The notes beneath the pieces were generated by a model that was not told the origin of the DNA, made no database searches, and saw nothing but the letters and a program-made list of their open reading frames with translations. From positions 1-55,490 of the forward strand of contig UQTM01000016.1 in the NCBI GenBank assembly GCA_900544025.1: a stretch of 55,490 nt of DNA. The letters are read 5' to 3'. Numbering within the stretch: the stretch's first letter is position 1; each line of letters begins with the position of its first letter. Shown here piece after piece: positions 34,278 through 42,211 of this stretch. Position numbers and translations under genes: made by a program. This stretch comes from an uncultured Odoribacter sp. (lineage in GTDB: Bacteria > Bacteroidota > Bacteroidia > Bacteroidales > Marinifilaceae).

Positions 34278-35222
34278 TTTCTTGTTCTGGAGTTCTAAAA
34301 TGAGAGACTTGAGAGGCGTAGTCTTTTTCAGGTCGAGGGAAGTTTGTAAAAATTCTTTCTCCCGGATGACCGGGCTGATACCGACAATGATTTTATCGTT
34401 GTCAGTTCTGACATCCGCACAATTCGGAGCCGCAGAGATGCCGTCCGTTTCCCGGCGGGCAATGGCTCCTCTGTATACCGGTTCTGCTCCGTTGATGCGG
34501 GGATAGCTAAAAGTTACCTCGGGGATATCGGAGTTCCTGCCGTATATTTCGACGAAGGCGGCATGGCGATCCCAAAATACAAAGTCTTTTCCTTCGAATA
34601 ACAATCGCCCTATTTTCCATTCGGATTTATCCTGATGCGACCGGATGGTCAGGGAAAACCAGGTATGTGGTGTATTTTTAAAATCGATGGTTTCTTCTTT
34701 TACTAGCGAGAAGGTATAATTGCCGGCTTTCCATTCGTAGGGCCGCCTGACGCTGCAAAATTCTCCTTCATAGCCGCTGCTTTCGCAAAATCCGCCGGGG
34801 TACATTTCCACGTAATCGAGGCCGATCGGTCGGTTATTTTTGCTCCAGCGTGAAAAAATGCCTCCTTTCCCGCCTCTTACGAGCTTCCGGGAAGTTTTAT
34901 CCGCCCAGCCTCCGATATGGGTTTGCAAACCTCCGTAACAGCGAATGTCGTTTAGTTGGGCCAGCCCTAAGGGGGCGATATAAAGATTTACGTCGTCGGG
35001 GACAGGCTTATCGATATGAATGTCGATATCCAAACGCTGGAAATTTTGGGTAGGATATTGAAAATGCCACCAAATGTCCGTTAAATGCCAAGGCAAAGAG
35101 GGAAGAGTAACCCCTTTATTTTTTGCATCCTGCTGAATTTTTGTAATCTTCTGAGCAGGTAGGGAGGAAGAAAAGGAAATAGCCACCATGAAAAAGGTGG
35201 CAAAAATTGATCCTGTTTTCAT
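34275..35222 (-). CDS. Secreted protein of unknown function (weakly DUF3472-like)
   Basis: A 315-residue exported protein: signal peptide about 1-23 (SLPAQ), then a beta-rich body with LPWHLTDIWWHFQ, RCYGGLQTHIGGW, GGIFSRWSKNNRP, EMYPGGFCESSGYEGEFCS, PYEWKAGNYTFSLVKEET and FWDRHAAFVEIYGRNSD. The 'GLQ ... W-aromatic-A-G-x-Y' layout recalls DUF3472 carbohydrate-associated proteins, but I could not confirm it. Function is not known. It lies nine bases after rsmD and may be the last gene of that minus-strand operon. Confidence 0.6.
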   Translation of the reverse strand: MKTGSIFATFFMVAISFSSSLPAQKITKIQQDAKNKGVTLPSLPWHLTDIWWHFQYPTQNFQRLDIDIHIDKPVPDDVNLYIAPLGLAQLNDIRCYGGLQTHIGGWADKTSRKLVRGGKGGIFSRWSKNNRPIGLDYVEMYPGGFCESSGYEGEFCSVRRPYEWKAGNYTFSLVKEETIDFKNTPHTWFSLTIRSHQDKSEWKIGRLLFEGKDFVFWDRHAAFVEIYGRNSDIPEVTFSYPRINGAEPVYRGAIARRETDGISAAPNCADVRTDNDKIIVGISPVIREKEFLQTSLDLKKTTPLKSLILELQNKK

Positions 35223-35231
35223 ATTGGGATT

Positions 35232-35768
35232 TTAGTAGCGAAAGATAGAAAAATTTACGCTTCCATACTGCCTGTGTTCGGAAAAATAAGGCAGGTGTGA
35301 ATAGTCCACGGGGGCCGGATGTTCCACAATAGCCAACCCTTCTTCGCTTAGAAGTTCGTTGTCGAAAATGGCTGCGGGTACATCGGCTATTTTATCGAGG
35401 TTATAAGGAGGGTCGGCAAAAATAAGGTCGAATTTCTGTCCTTTTAATTTTTTGCAGGCGATGAAGGCATCGGTTCTATAGATCTTTATATTTTTGAAAT
35501 TCAATTCCTGAGCGACGCGTTTGATGAATGCGTAATGTTTGAAATTCGATTCAACGGAGATGATTTCTGCCGCTCCCCGTGATGCAAACTCGTAACTGAT
35601 GCTCCCCGTGCCTGAGAATAAGTCTAATACTTTCGCCCCTTCGATATCGATGTAGTTACTCAATACATTGAATAAATTTTCTTTGGCAAAATCGGTTGTC
35701 GGACGGGCACTGAAATTTTTATCCGGAATGATTTGCCTCCCTTTGTGTGATCCGCTGATTATTCGCAT
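35232..35768 (-). CDS. rsmD: 16S rRNA (guanine(966)-N(2))-methyltransferase RsmD
   Basis: A 178-residue RsmD methyltransferase that modifies G966 of 16S rRNA using S-adenosylmethionine. It starts with the family signature MRIISGSHKGRQI, then RPTTDFAKENLFN, the SAM motif DLFSGTGSIS (49-58), and the catalytic DPPY at 119-122 (FADPPYNLDK). Length is normal. It overlaps the end of the DUF3822 gene by ten bases, so they are translated together, an arrangement conserved in Bacteroidota. Confidence 0.95.
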   Translation of the reverse strand: MRIISGSHKGRQIIPDKNFSARPTTDFAKENLFNVLSNYIDIEGAKVLDLFSGTGSISYEFASRGAAEIISVESNFKHYAFIKRVAQELNFKNIKIYRTDAFIACKKLKGQKFDLIFADPPYNLDKIADVPAAIFDNELLSEEGLAIVEHPAPVDYSHLPYFSEHRQYGSVNFSIFRY

Positions 35769-36598
35769 TTGTGCATACTTAACAAGTGAATGAAACAGGA
35801 TGTGTTCAGCTCTTGCTGTTTTACGAGCTGCGACAGGGGAGGATAGTCCGAGATGGTGACATTAGGGATATACTGGCCGATTTTGTCACGGAAGGTCGGA
35901 TCGTTTACCAGGTTTCCCGATATGGTGGTTTGCAGGTTATCTTTCGATACATTGCATTGCTTCATACAGTTCAGGGCATAATAGATGATATCGGGCACCG
36001 AGCCGTAGGTGAAGGAATTGAAAAGCAACACTTCGTTACTCCGGGTGAGTAAAAGGTCGAAATATTGATCGTGAATGTCGATAAAAAGGTGATTGGTGTT
36101 GAACAGGATATTGGACAACGAATTTACGATGAACGGATAAGCGCTGTTCACAATGCACAAAGATTGATAACGGGCGGTAAGAAAGTTTACAAAATTCCGG
36201 GGAAGTGCTTCCACGATGTAACTTTCCATGATCTTGATTTTCCGGTAAAGCAAGGTGTCGTTCTTTTCCGGCTGGAGACATACCCGGTACATATCCGTGA
36301 GATGCTCCTTGCTGAATGCATGGGCGGGCAATATTATTTTTTCCTTGTTGCAGGGAAGGATATAAACTTTCTTGTATTTTAAATTCAGCATCTCTTCGTC
36401 CACGATGATTTTTTTCACCTTGGCGATGACGGCATCTTTGGTGTCGAGGCTGAAAGGCTGGTAAAAAAATACCAGTAACTTGTTGTTGTAGTCGTGAATG
36501 CAAAACGAAAGTCCATCCGTTGAATAACGGATGGACAAAATATATTGTGTAGAGTTTTCTTTTACAAAAGTATTGTCAATATAGTAAACGCTTTGCAT
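35759..36598 (-). CDS. DUF3822 family protein
   Basis: A 279-residue cytoplasmic protein of the Bacteroidota-specific DUF3822 family. The sequence reads like a degenerate actin-like ATPase: YILSIRYSTDGLSFCIHD near the N-terminus, a central FLTARYQSLCIVNSAYPFI, then HLFIDIHDQYFDLLLTRSNEVLLFNSF, which resembles a phosphate-binding strand pair. Whether it binds nucleotide is unknown. No signal peptide or membrane helix. It overlaps rsmD by ten bases and is eight bases from the hypothetical gene upstream. Confidence 0.82.
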   Translation of the reverse strand: MQSVYYIDNTFVKENSTQYILSIRYSTDGLSFCIHDYNNKLLVFFYQPFSLDTKDAVIAKVKKIIVDEEMLNLKYKKVYILPCNKEKIILPAHAFSKEHLTDMYRVCLQPEKNDTLLYRKIKIMESYIVEALPRNFVNFLTARYQSLCIVNSAYPFIVNSLSNILFNTNHLFIDIHDQYFDLLLTRSNEVLLFNSFTYGSVPDIIYYALNCMKQCNVSKDNLQTTISGNLVNDPTFRDKIGQYIPNVTISDYPPLSQLVKQQELNTSCFIHLLSMHKCE

Positions 36599-36605
36599 TT
36601 CTATT

Positions 36606-37280
36606 TTATTGCCAGTTTCCTACGTTATTATTCGCTTCTTGTATATCGCCGACTTTCAGTCCGGGATATTTGTTCAGGCGCTTTGCTTCGCCGTTGTCCT
36701 GTAATACATATTCCTGAAATTCTTCGGGAAGGTTTTCAAACATGACCGTATTGGAAACACGTGCTTCAAATACGGGAATTTCGATACCGGATTCCGAATA
36801 GATGGTGTTTGTCGCCATCTTGAACTGATGCTTTCTTTGGGTGAAAGGCACATAGCGGAGGTCGTCGATGGAATAATCCGGTAAGAAGTCTTCTCTCTTT
36901 TCCTTGGCAGCATTTTTCAAACTGGAGAGAGTGTTTACTTTTGTGGTATCTCTTAAAATCAACCCTTCTTTGATCGCCTGTGCTTCTGTCATCCCGGCTT
37001 CGATTTGCTCGTCGGTCAGAGAACCGATAGAACGAACCACTTTTACCGAGTCATATTTAACGAAGTTAATCAGGGTGTCAAAGCTTGCCGTATATCTGCC
37101 ATATACGCTTTTGAACGCATCCTGTGCCGTACGTATGTCTTTCAGACGCTGGATCGTTTTATCGTATCTTTGTTTCTTGATCTCAGTGAATTTCAAAGGG
37201 GTGTCGATACTTTTATAGCATTGATAACCCAGGAAAATGACTAATCCGGCAAGAAGAATCTGAATAATGAGCTTTTTCAT
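36606..37280 (-). CDS. Membrane-anchored hypothetical protein with a pilin-like segment
   Basis: A 224-residue protein with one N-terminal membrane helix (about 4-20, IIQILLAGLVIFLGYQC) followed by a basic helix TEIKKQRYDKTIQRLKDI and the stretch RTAQDAFKSVYGRYTASFDTL. That stretch matches the way type IV pilins and pseudopilins continue after their N-terminal helix (AIRTAQ...YGRY...L). It has no prepilin-peptidase site (no G-F-x-x-x-E), so it would not be processed as a pilin. The C-terminal half is unrecognised. It heads the minus-strand group with DUF3822 and rsmD. Confidence 0.7.
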   Translation of the reverse strand: MKKLIIQILLAGLVIFLGYQCYKSIDTPLKFTEIKKQRYDKTIQRLKDIRTAQDAFKSVYGRYTASFDTLINFVKYDSVKVVRSIGSLTDEQIEAGMTEAQAIKEGLILRDTTKVNTLSSLKNAAKEKREDFLPDYSIDDLRYVPFTQRKHQFKMATNTIYSESGIEIPVFEARVSNTVMFENLPEEFQEYVLQDNGEAKRLNKYPGLKVGDIQEANNNVGNWQ

Positions 37281-37459
37281 ATTTAACTTTATTTTATATG
37301 ATATTAATGCATAAACTATATACCGTTTTTAACGGTTGTCGTTAATTTACTATCTTTACGCACGATTTCAAACGTTACAAACGAGATAATAAACTCCAAT
37401 AGTGCTCGCAAATTTAGGAAAAAATTTAGATTATAGATATTTTCCACAATTAAATTTCA

Positions 37460-38875
37460 ATGATTCAAAAACATTTTGAAGAGATTATCCGGAAAAAGTT
37501 CGGTTATGATTTTTCTCCGACACAAAAAACGGCAGTGGAAAATTTTATCCGTTTTTTTATCGGCCGGGAAGAAGAGGGTTTGTTTCTGCTGAGGGGATTT
37601 GCAGGGACGGGGAAGACATCGCTGGTTGCTGCAATTGTGAATGCTTTGACCGAATTGGAGTATAAGGTGGTTTTGCTGGCTCCTACGGGACGTGCCGCGA
37701 AGGTGTTTGCGGGATATTCCGGGCATGCGGCTTATACGATTCATAAAAGAATTTACCGCCAGAAGTCCGCTACGGACGGAGAAGGTGTTTTTAATTTAGG
37801 GTTTAACGGAGTGGCGGACACCTTGTTCTTGGTGGACGAAGCTTCGATGATATCCAACTCTGGAGAGGATAGTAATTTCGGGACGGGGTGTTTGCTCGAC
37901 GATCTGATGCAATATGTGTATAACGGAAAGAATAACCGTTTGGTGCTGATCGGGGATGTAGCGCAGTTACCTCCTGTGGGATTGGAGATTAGCCCTGCAT
38001 TGGATAGGGGAGAGCTGGAGGCTTCTTATCTTTTAGGGGTGACCGAGGTGAATCTGACCGATATAATGCGGCAGGCGGAGGAATCGGGTATTTTATATAA
38101 TGCTACCGCTATCCGGAGTATGATCGGGCGTGGCGATGGCGATCTGTCGCTGAATGTGAGTGGTTTTCCCGATGTTTTCCGGATTGGCGGAGGCGAATTG
38201 CTCGAGGAAATCGATTCCTGTTACGGGAAGTACGGAGAAGAAGAAACGATCGTGATTTGCCGTTCCAATAAGCGGGCGAATCGTTTTAATGAGGGAATCC
38301 GCCGTACGATATTGTACCGGGAAGAAGATTTCAGCAGCGGAGACCGGATTATGATTGTGAAGAACAATTATTTCTGGGGTGCGGATTACGATAAGATCGA
38401 TTTTATAGCTAACGGGGATATTGCGACGGTAAGGCGGGCAGGCAGGCGGGAGGAGTTGTACGGATTTCACTTTGTGCGTGCCGATTTGAAGATCGACGGA
38501 TATGAGGAGGAATTGTCTGCCTGGGTGATACTCGATACTTTACTTTCGGATTATCCGGCTTTGACGTATGAACAGAGCAGGGAATTGTACCGACGGGTAG
38601 AGGCGGATTATGCCGATGTGCCTTTGAAGCGAAAACGCTTTGAGAAAGTGCGGACGAATGAATATTACAATGCTTTGCAAGTGAAGTTTGCTTATGCCGT
38701 GCCCTGCCATAAAGCACAGGGCGGACAATGGGATGCCGTATTTATAGATCAGGGATGGTTGCCGGACGATATGCCAGGCGATGAGTATTGGCGTTGGCTT
38801 TATACGGCGGTGACACGTGCCCGGAAGCGGCTTTATTTTATTAATTTCAAGGAAGAATTTTTCCGGGAGGAGTAA
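37460..38875 (+). CDS. RecD-like ATP-dependent DNA helicase
   Basis: A 471-residue superfamily-1 helicase, shorter than RecD2. Walker A GFAGTGKT is at 46-53, followed by LAPTGRAAKVF (motif Ia), TLFLVDEASMIS (Walker B/II), LVLIGDVAQLPPVG (III) and, at the C-terminus, the UvrD_C_2 part with AYAVPCHKAQGGQWDAVF (V) and WLYTAVTRARKRLYF (VI). All helicase motifs are intact. Small RecD-like helicases of this type are common in Bacteroidota; the pathway, probably DNA repair or recombination, is not established. It reads divergently from the hypothetical gene and before mtgA. Confidence 0.9.
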   Translation: MIQKHFEEIIRKKFGYDFSPTQKTAVENFIRFFIGREEEGLFLLRGFAGTGKTSLVAAIVNALTELEYKVVLLAPTGRAAKVFAGYSGHAAYTIHKRIYRQKSATDGEGVFNLGFNGVADTLFLVDEASMISNSGEDSNFGTGCLLDDLMQYVYNGKNNRLVLIGDVAQLPPVGLEISPALDRGELEASYLLGVTEVNLTDIMRQAEESGILYNATAIRSMIGRGDGDLSLNVSGFPDVFRIGGGELLEEIDSCYGKYGEEETIVICRSNKRANRFNEGIRRTILYREEDFSSGDRIMIVKNNYFWGADYDKIDFIANGDIATVRRAGRREELYGFHFVRADLKIDGYEEELSAWVILDTLLSDYPALTYEQSRELYRRVEADYADVPLKRKRFEKVRTNEYYNALQVKFAYAVPCHKAQGGQWDAVFIDQGWLPDDMPGDEYWRWLYTAVTRARKRLYFINFKEEFFREE

Positions 38876-38959
38876 ACATTCTTGTTTTATAAGAGTTTAA
38901 AGAAAAAAGGATAGGCTGGAAAGGGAAGATGGGCGAAAAAGATATGCAGGCAGGTTTTC

Positions 38960-39682
38960 ATGATGAAATTTTTGAAGAATATATTCCGCTGGGCGGTACG
39001 GATTTTACTTGTCTTGTGGCTGCTTAGCGTGGTTGCAGTAGTGATGTACCGTTTTGTTCCCGTATATGTCACTCCGCTGATGCTGTCGCGTGCCGTGAAT
39101 CAGTTGTGGGAAGGGGAAAAGATGGTTTGGAAGCATGACTGGGTTCCTTTGGAAGAAATATCTCCTTATTTGGTGAGGGCGGTGGTTGCTTCCGAAGATA
39201 ATCTTTTTTTGCAGCATCACGGTTTCGATGTGCAGCAGATCCGGAAAGCAATAGAGGAAGCCGAACAGGGAAAACGGCAGCGCGGAGCCAGCACTATTTC
39301 GCAGCAAACGGCCAAGAATGTATTTTTATTGCCTGCTCATTCTTACGTGCGGAAAGGGCTCGAGGCTTATTTCACTTTATTGATCGAATGGATTTGGGGA
39401 AAAGAAAGGATTATGGAGGTTTACCTCAATTCTATCGAAATGGGGAAAGGCATATATGGGGCGGAAGCGGTTGCGCAGGCGCATTTCTCAAAACCGGCTT
39501 CCCGCCTGACAGCTTCCGAATCGGCTTTGATCGCGGCAACTTTGCCGAATCCCCGGCGTTTTAATTCGGCAAAGCCTTCGCCTTATATACGAAAGCGGGA
39601 GGCGGCGATTCTCGATTTGATGGATAAGATCGGAGCGGTAGATTTAAAAGCCAGACCGAAACGGGAGAAACGAAAGAAATAA
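38960..39682 (+). CDS. mtgA: Monofunctional biosynthetic peptidoglycan transglycosylase
   Basis: A 240-residue GT51 glycosyltransferase that polymerises glycan strands of peptidoglycan from lipid II. One membrane helix (about 10-30) anchors it; the domain follows with VVASEDNLFLQHHGFD (catalytic Glu79), RQRGASTISQQTAKNVFL, KERIMEVYLNSIEMGKGIYG and LIAATLPNPRRFN, the canonical motifs 1-5. No transpeptidase domain, so it is monofunctional. Two adjacent Met codons start it. The C-terminus is very basic (RPKREKRKK). Confidence 0.95.
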   Translation: MMKFLKNIFRWAVRILLVLWLLSVVAVVMYRFVPVYVTPLMLSRAVNQLWEGEKMVWKHDWVPLEEISPYLVRAVVASEDNLFLQHHGFDVQQIRKAIEEAEQGKRQRGASTISQQTAKNVFLLPAHSYVRKGLEAYFTLLIEWIWGKERIMEVYLNSIEMGKGIYGAEAVAQAHFSKPASRLTASESALIAATLPNPRRFNSAKPSPYIRKREAAILDLMDKIGAVDLKARPKREKRKK

Positions 39683-39699
39683 CCGGCAACGTCATTTAA

Positions 39700-39745
39700 A
39701 AAGAGCGTTATTTGAAGCTTATAGCTAAAAATAACGCTCTTTGTC
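39700..39745. terminator. Terminator between mtgA and the phosphohexomutase gene
   Basis: A perfect 14-bp stem (39700-39713 with 39729-39742), with AGCT-TAT-AGCT able to fold inside the loop. T-rich DNA on the plus-strand side and AAA before it make it usable from both sides. Confidence 0.75.
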
Positions 39746-39769
39746 TATCTGATATTTTCCTGCGTGAAA

Positions 39770-41512
39770 TTAAACGTTCAGGTCTTTCATGATTTTATCG
39801 ATCTTATCCAGAGCTTCTGCCTGAGCTTTATGGAAATCGTTTATACCGTTCATTTGGGCACGGGCTTCGAAATAGAATTTGATCTTGGGCTCGGTTCCGG
39901 AAGGGCGGACGGATATTTTACAGCCGTCTTCCAGGAAGAATTGCAGCACATCGCTGGTTGTAGGGAAATCCATCGGGGTAGATTTTCCGGTTACCAGGTC
40001 GGTCGCTTTCAGGTCGGCATAATCCTTTTTCAGGATCACCTTGCTGCCGTTCAGGGTTTTGGGCGTATTGTGGCGGAAGTTGTTCATCATGTCTTTGATT
40101 TCCTGCGAGCCGCTTAATCCCTTGCGTACGATATAGATCATTTTTTCCTGCGAGAAACCGTATGCGGCGTATATTTCTTTTAAAATCGTAAATAGAGATT
40201 TGCCCTGATCTTTGGCCCAGGCAGCAATTTCTGCCATCAAAGAAGTTGAAGAAACTCCGTCCTTATCGCGGGTGAACGAACCGGGCATAAAGCCGAACGA
40301 TTCTTCTCCGGCTCCGATGTATCCTTCTGCCCCTTTCTTACGGATCATGTCGGCTATCCATTTAAATCCGGTGTAAACATCATAGCAGGGGATACCGTTT
40401 TTCTCTGCGATATCTTTAATCAGTTCGGTGGTTACGATGGTTTTAATCGTATATTCATTGCCTTTCAGCAGGCCTAATTGCTTTTTCCGGAGAATGATAT
40501 ACCAGGTGAAAATAATGTTGGTCTGATTACCGTTCAGTAAGAGCCATTCTCCCCGGTCGTCCTTTACGGCAATCCCGATGCGGTCGCCGTCCGGATCGCA
40601 GGCCATAGCCAGATCGGCATCGATCTCCCGGGCTTTGTCGAGAGCCATTTTAAATGCGGCGGGTTCTTCCGGGTTGGCAGATGCCACTGTGGGAAAATCC
40701 CCGTCCGGGATCATTTGCTCCGGCACGGTGGTGATGTTGGTGAATCCCCAGTTCCGTAAAGATTCCGGCACTAATTTATAGGTAGTTCCGTGAAGCGGGG
40801 TGAATACGATCTTTAAATCGTGCTGGTGTTTGATAGCCTCCGGCGACAAACTTAAAGTTTTTACCGTATCGAGGTATTTTTTGTCGAAATCTTCTCCTAA
40901 AGATTTTATCTTTTCCGGTACGGCCGTAAATTTAATGTCGGTGACTTTTACTTTTTTTACTTCCCCGATCACGTTTTTATCGTGAGGCGGCACCAATTGA
41001 GAACCGTCGTTCCAATAGGCTTTGTAACCGTTGTATTCTTTCGGGTTGTGTGAAGCTGTAATAATCACTCCTCCGCAGCATCCCAATTCCCGGATAGCGA
41101 ACGATATTTCAGGAGTGGGGCGCAGCGATTCGAAAAGATAAGCAGTAATTCCATTGGCCGAAAATATGGCGGCTGCGGTTTCGGCGAAATAGCGGGAGTT
41201 GTGCCGGCAATCGTGGCCGATACATACCGATTTTTCTTGTTTATCGGTACACATTTGGTTGATATAATTGGCAAATCCCTGTGTGGCAGCCCCTACGGTA
41301 TATATATTCATCCGGTTGCTTCCCGCCCCCATGATTCCGCGAAGTCCTCCCGTACCGAATTCCAGATCATTATAAAAAGAGTCGATCAGTTCGGTCGTGT
41401 CAGAAGCTTTTATCATCCGCTCTACTTCGGATTGTGTTTCTTTGTCATAGGCGTCGTTTAACCAGGTTTCAGCTTTCGCTTTGGCCTTTTTTACAATTTC
41501 TGCGTTATCCAT
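39770..41512 (-). CDS. Phospho-sugar mutase (phosphoglucomutase/phosphomannomutase)
   Basis: A 580-residue alpha-D-phosphohexomutase of the long PgcA/Pgm2-like type that interconverts hexose 1- and 6-phosphates. Motifs: FGTGGLRGIMG at 52-62, the phosphoserine loop TASHNPKEYNGYK with Ser154, metal loop DPDGDRIG, sugar-specificity loop GEESFGF, and the phosphate-binding RPSGTEPKIKFY near the C-terminus. It could supply glucose-1-phosphate or, with the guanylyltransferase at 9.7 kb, mannose-1-phosphate. Own promoter overlaps the rplS terminator. Substrate specificity cannot be told from sequence. Confidence 0.94.
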   Translation of the reverse strand: MDNAEIVKKAKAKAETWLNDAYDKETQSEVERMIKASDTTELIDSFYNDLEFGTGGLRGIMGAGSNRMNIYTVGAATQGFANYINQMCTDKQEKSVCIGHDCRHNSRYFAETAAAIFSANGITAYLFESLRPTPEISFAIRELGCCGGVIITASHNPKEYNGYKAYWNDGSQLVPPHDKNVIGEVKKVKVTDIKFTAVPEKIKSLGEDFDKKYLDTVKTLSLSPEAIKHQHDLKIVFTPLHGTTYKLVPESLRNWGFTNITTVPEQMIPDGDFPTVASANPEEPAAFKMALDKAREIDADLAMACDPDGDRIGIAVKDDRGEWLLLNGNQTNIIFTWYIILRKKQLGLLKGNEYTIKTIVTTELIKDIAEKNGIPCYDVYTGFKWIADMIRKKGAEGYIGAGEESFGFMPGSFTRDKDGVSSTSLMAEIAAWAKDQGKSLFTILKEIYAAYGFSQEKMIYIVRKGLSGSQEIKDMMNNFRHNTPKTLNGSKVILKKDYADLKATDLVTGKSTPMDFPTTSDVLQFFLEDGCKISVRPSGTEPKIKFYFEARAQMNGINDFHKAQAEALDKIDKIMKDLNV

Positions 41513-41601
41513 GGTTTCTATTTAAAAATTATATATACGGTAATACAACTAACCGGTATGCTCACAGAGCGGTGAACTTTATTGCCGGCAATACATTTTC
41601 A

Positions 41602-41632
41602 CAAAGTTATGAAAATAAAAAAAGCCCTGCAA
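41602..41632 (-). promoter_or_regulatory. Promoter of the phosphohexomutase gene
   Basis: Minus strand: TTG (41632-41630), 20 bases, TAACTTTG (41609-41602). It lies across the rplS terminator hairpin. Confidence 0.6.
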
Positions 41633-41643
41633 TAGCAGAGCTT
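41606..41643 (-). terminator. Terminator of rplS
   Basis: Stem 41622-41630 with 41634-41642 (9 bp, one G-T pair; AATA loop in plus orientation). On the minus strand it is followed by TTTTTTTATTTTC. Confidence 0.8.
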
Positions 41644-41664
41644 TTAATTATTCTAAAGATAAGA

Positions 41665-42018
41665 TTATGATCTTTTTTCTTTGATTCTGGCTTTTTTACC
41701 GGTCAGTTCGCGGAAATAGTAAATTCTCGATCTTCTTACTTTACCGACTTTGTTAATGTCGATCTGTTTGATAAACGGGGAGATGAAAGGGAAAATTCTT
41801 TCTACACCTACGTTACCGGACATTTTGCGAACGGTAAAAGTTTTGGTTACTCCGGTTCCTTTGATCTGGATAACAACTCCACGGAACACCTGGATACGTT
41901 CTTTGTTTCCTTCAATGATTTTGTAGTGTACGCTAATGGTATCACCGGTATTAAATGAAGGATGCTCTACTGGGTTTTCAGCAGCAAACGACTGCTCTGC
42001 AACTTTAATTAAATCCAT
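41665..42018 (-). CDS. rplS: 50S ribosomal protein L19
   Basis: A complete 117-residue L19, which sits at the subunit interface of the large ribosomal subunit. Family sequence is clear: FNTGDTISVHYKIIEGNKER, QVFRGVVIQIKGTG, TFTVRKMSGNVGVERIFPF, and the C-terminal VRRSRIYYFRELTGKKARIK. It is transcribed alone from a consensus promoter with a leader of about 85 bases; the usual rimM/trmD neighbours of other phyla are absent, as is normal in Bacteroidota. Confidence 0.98.
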   Translation of the reverse strand: MDLIKVAEQSFAAENPVEHPSFNTGDTISVHYKIIEGNKERIQVFRGVVIQIKGTGVTKTFTVRKMSGNVGVERIFPFISPFIKQIDINKVGKVRRSRIYYFRELTGKKARIKEKRS

Positions 42019-42051
42019 TATTCTACTTTTTTATAGTTTTCATTTATCGGA

Positions 42052-42090
42052 TGCAGTATTACTACTGAGACTTTCGTGTAAGAGACTGCA
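42052..42090 (-). promoter_or_regulatory. Nested hairpin in the rplS leader
   Basis: TGCAGT (42052-42057) pairs with ACTGCA (42085-42090), and inside it TTAC (42059-42062) pairs with GTAA (42078-42081). It lies in the untranslated leader, a possible site for feedback control; nothing more can be said. Confidence 0.35.
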
Positions 42091-42108
42091 CACGCTCCAA
42101 TCGGGTTG

Positions 42109-42138
42109 CAAATGTAGGAAATATATTTTTAAATACAA
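42109..42138 (-). promoter_or_regulatory. Promoter of rplS
   Basis: Minus strand: TTG (42138-42136), 19 bases, TACATTTG (42116-42109), a perfect -7 box. Confidence 0.68.
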
Positions 42139-42211
42139 GCTATATTTCAAAAAAAGAGCAGGATAAAACATTCTTTCAGTGTTTATCCTGCCCGGTGCGG
42201 GGAAGGCGGAA

